Origin: Candidatus Omnitrophota bacterium | GTDB lineage: Bacteria; Omnitrophota; Gorgyraeia; 2-02-FULL-51-18 | Direction: 5' to 3' | Assembly (NCBI GenBank): GCA_022072175.1 | Contig: JAJVIE010000003.1 | Location: 554,598 to 618,597, forward strand | DNA: 64,000 bases | In this document: in pieces, positions 58,843-64,000 of the stretch | Layout: each line of letters opens with the position of its first letter | Position numbering within the stretch: position 1 is the first letter of the stretch | The notes under the pieces: model-generated | Database searches by the model: none | Seen by the model: the letters and a program-made list of their open reading frames with translations, nothing else | Told to the model about the DNA's origin: nothing | Position numbers and translations under genes: made by a program

Positions 58843-59703
58843 CTAGCTGGCTTGAGCCTTCCTTATTTCTTGTAGTGCCGTTATCGCGGCTTGACGGACC
58901 TTAAGACTACGATCTTCCCGTGAAAGAGATTCTAGGATTCTAATGGAGGAGGGCTCCGGAATCAAGGCCAAACCTCTGGCCGCGTTGATCATCGTTTGTT
59001 CGATGCGGGCCTCGTTGAGACCGAGGGCTCCCGATAGATGGGATCGGTCCAGCATGCGGTTCAGCTCTTCCCTTCCCGCGCCATCGCCGTGACGCGCAAG
59101 GGCCAGGGCCGCGTTCCACCGAACGTCGTCGACGGGGTCCTTGAGCGCCGCGGCCAGGGCCGGGCGCACCGTATCGCCGCTCATCAGTCCCAGCGCGTAG
59201 GCCGCGGTCTTGCGGATATCCGGATCCTCGTGCTTGAGCGCGCCGGAGGCGGCCGGGATGCCGGACGGCGATCCGATGCCCGCAAGGGACCACAACGCGT
59301 ACACCACCACCTCGGACGAGGGGTCCGCGGCGGCTCGTGAGAGCGCCTGAACGGCTTTCTCCCGATCCCAGCGACCGAGCGCCAAGGCCATGTAGCCGCG
59401 CGTCTTGGCGTCGTAACGCCGCGCGTCTCCGAGGATGGAAATGATCTCGTCCATCAAACGTTCGGACCGGGCTTCGGGTGCCCGCCGGTTGAGCTCGTTG
59501 GAAAGTTCGTAGGCTTTTTGCCAGCGCTTGGAGGGTGAGCCCGTCTTGATCGCGGCGATCAGGGAATCCGGCGTTTCGGATTCGGACGTCATGAGAACGA
59601 CCGCGCACAGCAGCACCGCCATGCCGACGGCGATCACCAGCGGAAAGACGAACAGTCCGAAGAAGAGCTTGCGGAACGAGTTGGGTCGGGTTTCGGTCGT
59701 CAT
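58843..59703 (-). CDS. Membrane-anchored HEAT-repeat protein
   Basis: 286 residues. One membrane segment near residues 18-40 (LFVFPLVIAVGMAVLLCAVV), then HEAT/PBS-lyase-type helical repeats (VVYALWSLAGIGSPSGIPA, DIRKTAAYALGLMSGDTVRP, DVRWNAALALARHGDG, KVRQAAITALQEI). First gene of the cytochrome bc operon, adjoining petC without a gap, so it may be an assembly factor or scaffold. ATG 59703 has a promoter nine bases upstream. Confidence 0.85.
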   Translation of the reverse strand: MTTETRPNSFRKLFFGLFVFPLVIAVGMAVLLCAVVLMTSESETPDSLIAAIKTGSPSKRWQKAYELSNELNRRAPEARSERLMDEIISILGDARRYDAKTRGYMALALGRWDREKAVQALSRAAADPSSEVVVYALWSLAGIGSPSGIPAASGALKHEDPDIRKTAAYALGLMSGDTVRPALAAALKDPVDDVRWNAALALARHGDGAGREELNRMLDRSHLSGALGLNEARIEQTMINAARGLALIPEPSSIRILESLSREDRSLKVRQAAITALQEIRKAQAS

Positions 59704-59712
59704 GAAGCGCGT

Positions 59713-59742
59713 ATTATGCGGGATGCCGTGACGGGCTGTCAA
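59713..59742 (-). promoter_or_regulatory. Promoter of the bc-complex operon, near-leaderless
   Basis: Minus strand consensus TTGACA (59737-59742), 18-base spacer, CATAAT (59713-59718), nine bases before ATG 59703. It lies within the 3' end of the MFS gene. Confidence 0.65.
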
Positions 59743-60988
59743 TCCCGCGCGATGCGGCCACGCCCAGCACCACCAAACCTCCGACAAGCAGGGCGGTCGG
59801 CGCGAAGGGGGCTATCGGCGACCAGCCCGCGAGCACACCCCCCCAGACCGGCCCGATCACTCGCCCGAGGGCCGAGAAGCCCTGGGCCGAACCGAGGATG
59901 CGGCCGTAGGATGCCGGGTCGCTCCGCTTGGAGATGAGGCTCGTCAATGTCGGCCCGTTGAGGCTGGCGCCGATCGCCAGCAAGGCCAGCGTCGCGGACA
60001 GAGCCCCTTCCGTCCGGGCTAAAGGCAGGACCAGCAGGGCCACCGCGAATACGATGCTACCCACGATGAACAGCGACGATTCCCGGTAACGCTGGACCAG
60101 CCTTCGGATCAGGCCGCCCTGTATCAACACGGAGATCAGCCCCATCCAGGCGAACTGCAGACCGACCCGGTGCGCTTCCAGCCCGACCACGCGCTGGCAG
60201 TAGATCGGAAAAGCGCTGTACAAGGTCGAGTGCCCGATGGCCAGTACCAGCGAGCAGGCCAGGAGAAGCGACAGCGGACCTCCTGTGAGCAGGGGTTTCC
60301 AGAAACCACCCGAGAGCACAAAGCTCCTACTGATCCCGGAGCCCGCCGGTGCGCCGGCGGGTTTGGATTCGGGCAACCGGAGCGCCACCAGACAGAAGCT
60401 GAGCGCGGAGAGTCCAGCGGCGGTCCAGCCGGGCAGGGAGCGGCCGTGATCCGCGAACCACAACACTGCCGCGTCCCCCGCCCAACGTCCGGCGGCCTGT
60501 GCCATGGCCGGATGGGTCAGCAGGGCCGCCAGCGCGGGACCGAGCACGAATCCGATGCCGAACGCCGCGCCGATGAGCCCCATCCCCTTGGCGCGGTCAC
60601 GCTCGCTGGTAACATCGGCGACATAGGCTTGTGCGGTCGAGATATTGCCGCCCATGACGCCCGCGAGGATCCTGGAGACCAAGAGGGCCGCGTAGCTGTC
60701 CGCCACGGCGAACAAGAGATAGGCCAGAACGGCGCCGGCGGTGCTCACGAGCATCACCGGACGTCTGCCGACGCGGTCCGAGATCGCCCCCCACACCGGA
60801 GCGAAGACCAGCTGTGCCATCGAGTAGCTGCCATAGAGCACTCCGACGCCCGCCGCGGATGCGCCGTACTTCATTCCATAATGGGCCAGGAGCGGTAGGA
60901 CCAAGCCAAACCCCAGGAGGTCCACCAGCACCACCAGAAAAACGGCCGCCAAAGCGCCTCGATCCGTCGCGCGCGTGGACTCAGTCAA
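59714..60988 (-). CDS. MFS transporter, TetA-like
   Basis: 424 residues, 12 membrane helices. Motif A between helices 2 and 3 is present (GAISDRVGRRPVML), plus RILAGVMGGNISTAQAYVADVT and the GFVLGPALAALL motif C of drug antiporters. It resembles tetracycline/multidrug efflux or sugar MFS carriers; substrate unknown. TTG 60988 overlaps the helicase stop by eight bases; an ATG at 61036 would add a basic extension and a longer overlap. Confidence 0.87.
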   Translation of the reverse strand: MTESTRATDRGALAAVFLVVLVDLLGFGLVLPLLAHYGMKYGASAAGVGVLYGSYSMAQLVFAPVWGAISDRVGRRPVMLVSTAGAVLAYLLFAVADSYAALLVSRILAGVMGGNISTAQAYVADVTSERDRAKGMGLIGAAFGIGFVLGPALAALLTHPAMAQAAGRWAGDAAVLWFADHGRSLPGWTAAGLSALSFCLVALRLPESKPAGAPAGSGISRSFVLSGGFWKPLLTGGPLSLLLACSLVLAIGHSTLYSAFPIYCQRVVGLEAHRVGLQFAWMGLISVLIQGGLIRRLVQRYRESSLFIVGSIVFAVALLVLPLARTEGALSATLALLAIGASLNGPTLTSLISKRSDPASYGRILGSAQGFSALGRVIGPVWGGVLAGWSPIAPFAPTALLVGGLVVLGVAASRGIDSPSRHPA

Positions 60989-63017
60989 GATAGATGGTCT
61001 CCTCTTCGTCGCTCTCCTCGATCTCGACCTCGTCATAGACGCCTTCGGGCAGCTCCGCGACGAACGGCGAGGGCCTGTTGATGACCGTCCCCGCGTTGAA
61101 ATCGAAGCGCGTCATCGGATGCATGAGGAACAGCTCGTCCTTGGCGCGTGTCGCGGCCACATAGAAGAGGCGCCTCTCCTCTTCGATCTGCTCCTCGCTG
61201 TCCATGGCCTTGGCGTGCGGGAACTGTCCTTCGGCCAGTCCGATGACGAACACGGCCCGCCACTCGAGGCCTTTGGCCTGATGGATGGTCGACAGCACCA
61301 GCTGATCATCGGGCTCTTCGGCGGCCGCTCCGGCCGCCAGCGTCTCTCCCTTGAAACCCTCGCGCAACGTGGCGTCGGCCAGGAACTCCTTGAGCGTGCC
61401 GTAAGTATGCGCGAAGTTCACGAGCTGCCTCAGGTCCTCCAGTCGATCCTGCGCATTGTCGAAATTAAGCAGGACGTGCTTGTTGTATCCGTTCTCGAGG
61501 ACCTGCTCCGTCAAGAGGTCGGGATGGTCCTGGAGGTCCGCCCGGAGGAGCGCGCGAAGGACCCGCTTGAAGGATGCCAGGCCGTCCTTGACTCGAGTCG
61601 GGAGCTTGGACCCGAAGTCGTCCGCGGCCACCGCCTGAAGAGCGCCGCCGGTCTCCCGGTAGAGGTCGTAGATGCGGTCGGCGTAGCCGGCGCCGATCCC
61701 GGGGTGCAGCATCAGCGCTCGGGACCAGGCGATCTCATCCGACGGATTCGCCAAAAGACGCAGGTAAGCGAGCACGTCCTTGACGTGCGCTTGCTCGAAG
61801 AAGCGGATGCCGCCCCTGACCAGATACGGCACCCCCCTTTTGGCGAGCTCCAGCTCGAGCTGCGCCGCCAGATAGTGGGCTCGGAACAGGACCGCGATCT
61901 CGGAGAGCGGATAGCCCGACTCCCGGTGGAGTTCGATGATGCGCTGAGCGACGAACAGCGCTTCCTGCCGCGGGTCCCGCACCCGGACCAGCTGCGGAAG
62001 CGGTCCGTCCTCCTTGTGGCTCTTGAGGGTCTTGGGGAACTGGCGCGCGTTGTTGGCGATGCTGTGGTTGGCCAGGTCCAGGATCTGGCGGGTCGAGCGG
62101 TAATTGTGCTCCATCTTGAAGATCCGCGCTCCGGCATAGTCCCCCGGAAAGTCGAGGATGTTCTTGATCTCCGCGGCCCTGAACGAATAGATCGATTGGG
62201 CGTCGTCACCCACCACCAGAACGTTGCCGTGGCCGGAGCTCAGCAGGCGGATCAGGCGGTGCTGCAGGACGTTCGTGTCCTGGTACTCATCGACCATACA
62301 ATACCGGAACTGCCGCGTCAGACGCTCCCGGATATCGGGCGCTTTGTCCATCAGCTCGATCCAGCGGACGAGCAGGTCGTCGTAGTCGAGGTTGTTGCTC
62401 CTCAGCTTGCGCTCTTTGTACGCGGAACCGACACGCTCGAGGTCCGGGATGAACGATGCCAGATAAGGATAATGCTTGAGAACGACGTCCGCGACCGGGC
62501 GCTGCGCGTTGATCGCGAAGCTCAGCACGGACTGGACGACGGAGGGTTTGGGGAATTTGGCGTCCGCGACGGTCCGGACGGAGGCCTTGACGCAGGCTTT
62601 GACCAGATCGCGGCTGTCCTCTTCGTCCAGGATGCCAAAATCATCGGGCAGGCCGATAGCCTTGCCGTACATCCTCAGCAGTCGGTTGCCGATGTGGTGG
62701 AACGTGCCGCACCAGAGCCCTTTGGCCCTGCCCTGCAGGAGCGACTCGACGCGCGATTGCATCTCCCGCGCGGCCTTGTTGGTGAACGTCACCAGGAGGA
62801 TCTCCTCCGGCCGGACGCCTTTTTCGAGAAGGTAAGCCACGCGGAAGATCAGCGTGCGGGTCTTGCCGCTCCCCGCACCGGCGAGTACCAGGCAGGGTCC
62901 GTCAGCTCCGGTCACGACCGCGTGTTGCTGCTCGTTGAGTTCGCGTGCGTAGTCGATCGATGAGGTGAACGGCAACGCTCCGGTCCGGAGCACGTATTTA
63001 CGGGCGGATTCGCTCAT
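60981..63017 (-). CDS. uvrD: UvrD/PcrA/Rep-type DNA helicase
   Basis: 678 residues of superfamily 1A helicase. Q-motif LNEQQHAVV, motif I LAGAGSGKTRTL, Ia VTFTNKAAREM, II DEYQDTN, III VVGDDAQSIYSFRAA, IV YRSTRQI, V VLSTIHQAKGLEWRAVF, VI EEERRLFYVAATRA. It unwinds 3'-5' in repair or replication. Slightly shorter than E. coli UvrD (720). ATG 63017 follows TATAAT by eight bases, another near-leaderless start. Confidence 0.95.
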   Translation of the reverse strand: MSESARKYVLRTGALPFTSSIDYARELNEQQHAVVTGADGPCLVLAGAGSGKTRTLIFRVAYLLEKGVRPEEILLVTFTNKAAREMQSRVESLLQGRAKGLWCGTFHHIGNRLLRMYGKAIGLPDDFGILDEEDSRDLVKACVKASVRTVADAKFPKPSVVQSVLSFAINAQRPVADVVLKHYPYLASFIPDLERVGSAYKERKLRSNNLDYDDLLVRWIELMDKAPDIRERLTRQFRYCMVDEYQDTNVLQHRLIRLLSSGHGNVLVVGDDAQSIYSFRAAEIKNILDFPGDYAGARIFKMEHNYRSTRQILDLANHSIANNARQFPKTLKSHKEDGPLPQLVRVRDPRQEALFVAQRIIELHRESGYPLSEIAVLFRAHYLAAQLELELAKRGVPYLVRGGIRFFEQAHVKDVLAYLRLLANPSDEIAWSRALMLHPGIGAGYADRIYDLYRETGGALQAVAADDFGSKLPTRVKDGLASFKRVLRALLRADLQDHPDLLTEQVLENGYNKHVLLNFDNAQDRLEDLRQLVNFAHTYGTLKEFLADATLREGFKGETLAAGAAAEEPDDQLVLSTIHQAKGLEWRAVFVIGLAEGQFPHAKAMDSEEQIEEERRLFYVAATRAKDELFLMHPMTRFDFNAGTVINRPSPFVAELPEGVYDEVEIEESDEEETIYLD

Positions 63018-63066
63018 GACCGGACATTATACCGGAAAAAAGGCCTTACCGGACGCGGAGAAGTGG

Positions 63067-63681
63067 TCAGTCGGCGGAAAACTTGAGGCTGGTCAGCAGG
63101 CGGTCCACATCGCGGCGGTAGACGTCGAAATCACCGCGATCCGCGAAGAACTGCACTTCGACGAGGTGCTCGCCGTTCTCGATGAACAGGTGCCGCGTTC
63201 TCAGGTCGATCGAGCGTCCTTTGAGGCCCGGTTTGTGCAAGGGCGGGATCGTGTGCGTGTACTCGGTCTCGTATCCCTTTCGGCCGCTCAGCTGGACCGG
63301 GCGATTGATCAGGATGCGAGGGTCCTTGTACAGGTGGGACAGATGATCTTCCATGAGGCTCCGGGCGTCCGGATGGCGTCCGCCCGCGTTCGCGCGCGGG
63401 GACGAGCGGACCACCAGCATCGGATTGAGCGTCCCCGAAGCATTGCGGGGACCCTCGATCAGCACCTGCGCGTAGCGCTCGATCCGGCCGGTCTCCTCAC
63501 GCAGACTCCAGTCCGCGGGGTATTCGAACGTTAGGCGAAGAGCCGGTGAGGTGCCGCGGTAGACCGAATAGACTCCGCTGGTCGCGGCGGCACGCTTGCC
63601 TGGTTTAACGGTGAGCGACCACCACACGGCAAGCCCGGCGAGAGCGGCCAAAAGAACCAGGAACACCGGCAAGCGTCTCAT
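63067..63681 (-). CDS. Hypothetical exported protein, PsbP/DUF1795-like
   Basis: 204 residues: N-terminal membrane segment (about 5-24), then a single alpha-beta domain with LTFEYPADWSLREETGRIERYAQVLIEG, GRKGYETEYTH, TRHLFIENGEHLVEVQFFADRGDFDVYRRDVDRLLTSLKF. The final block is the PsbP/LpqN-type signature. No activity can be inferred. It is one base from the metallopeptidase gene. Confidence 0.7.
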   Translation of the reverse strand: MRRLPVFLVLLAALAGLAVWWSLTVKPGKRAAATSGVYSVYRGTSPALRLTFEYPADWSLREETGRIERYAQVLIEGPRNASGTLNPMLVVRSSPRANAGGRHPDARSLMEDHLSHLYKDPRILINRPVQLSGRKGYETEYTHTIPPLHKPGLKGRSIDLRTRHLFIENGEHLVEVQFFADRGDFDVYRRDVDRLLTSLKFSAD

Positions 63682-63682
63682 C

Positions 63683-64000
63683 TCAATACAGCGCGTCGAT
63701 GAAGGCCCGAAGAGCCGCTTCGCCCTGCAGGGCGACCTGATAGGCGGTCTCGAGCTCCTGTTCGAGCACGGTGTCGATGGGGAGGAAGTCCGAGCGGACC
63801 TTATCCCAGTACACGGCCTCGTTCCAGAACGCCGTAAACTCGATATCGACCGTGCTGTTGGTGTTGTCCTGTATCGAGCCGTCCAGGAACTGCTGGAAAT
63901 GCGTCCCTTCGTGCACGAGCACGGCCGCCAGAAGACCGCTGTCCTCGCCGATGAAGTCGGGATTGAACTGGATCGTAGGCACAGGAACGGGTGTGTTGGG
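63683..64000 (-). CDS. Putative zinc metallopeptidase, partial
   Basis: The frame is open to the window edge, so only the C-terminal part (about 105 residues) is seen. HEGTHFQQFLDG is an HExxH zinc site; the Glu in the later EFTAFWNEAVYWD could be the third ligand. A GTG at 63982 could start it, but the frame continues upstream, so it is probably longer. Related to the peptidases that include a DUF-type minimal gluzincin. It is cotranscribed with the PsbP-like gene. Confidence 0.65.
   Translation of the reverse strand, partial: PNTPVPVPTIQFNPDFIGEDSGLLAAVLVHEGTHFQQFLDGSIQDNTNSTVDIEFTAFWNEAVYWDKVRSDFLPIDTVLEQELETAYQVALQGEAALRAFIDALY

Noticed and set aside
60989-61036. ATG 61036 as the start of the MFS transporter
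   Set aside because: It adds a strongly basic 16-residue stretch that shadows the helicase C-terminus; TTG 60988 gives the usual short stop/start overlap. It cannot be excluded.
1-64000. CRISPR array, insertion sequence or prophage
   Set aside because: I saw no regularly spaced direct repeats, transposase, integrase or phage structural genes anywhere in the window.

Overview
The window is a dense stretch of bacterial chromosome, GC-rich by eye, with about 81 protein genes, one tRNA-Gly and almost no mobile DNA. I see no insertion sequence, prophage or CRISPR. The organism is a diderm: it has ADP-heptose synthesis genes, a porin, GspA/GspB-like secretion proteins, and a membrane-bound Rieske/cytochrome b complex. 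The markers point to the PVC side of the tree, most likely Omnitrophota or a relative. They are a TIGR04137-type small basic protein, two TIGR04073 exosortase-system-associated proteins and a Minf_1886-family protein. The lineage call is an inference from these families; no 16S gene is present.

Region 1 (0-16.7 kb, all + strand) is housekeeping: aroQ, an M24 peptidase, efp, accBC, a PPi-type phosphofructokinase, gmhA/rfaE2 for ADP-heptose, thiD2/thiE, a PfkB kinase and tRNA-Gly(CCC). Then come a lipoprotein, an AAA ATPase, a HIT protein, a dGTPase, a GAF/degenerate HD-GYP protein, a SPOR protein, the small basic protein and aroB. Region 2 (16.7-18.1 kb) is a minus-strand gspAB pair. Region 3 (18.1-26 kb) holds three PilZ proteins and a lipid operon built around a three-domain cNMP/ParA-like/patatin protein, followed by an acyl-CoA synthetase and a lipase. 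Region 4 (26-41 kb) holds tiny membrane proteins, an M23 endopeptidase, a metalloprotease behind a c-di-GMP-I-like riboswitch, mdh-sucCD, folE-queD-like-nadE and a porin with a structured leader.

At about 41.0 kb a strong dif-like site lies exactly where gene orientation flips. Of 53 protein genes to the left, 51 point right; of 28 to the right, 25 point left. This looks like the replication terminus of the chromosome.

Region 5 (41-49 kb) carries a PilZ protein, a cold-shock protein, small enzymes including a 59-residue tautomerase, an ABC-2 exporter, and a divergent gshA/gshB pair. Region 6 (49-60 kb) is respiratory. It encodes a ferredoxin, SCO1, CtaB, CtaA and a blue-copper-like protein, then an operon for a HEAT protein, Rieske protein, split cytochrome b and a 933-residue octaheme cytochrome c. 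Region 7 (60-64 kb) has an MFS transporter, a UvrD-type helicase and two cell-envelope proteins, the last cut by the window edge.

Two themes cut across regions. The first is c-di-GMP: four PilZ proteins with intact motifs, a riboswitch, a YajQ protein and a dead-looking HD-GYP. The second is leaderless transcription: eight genes have a -10 hexamer ending only 6-9 bases before the start codon.
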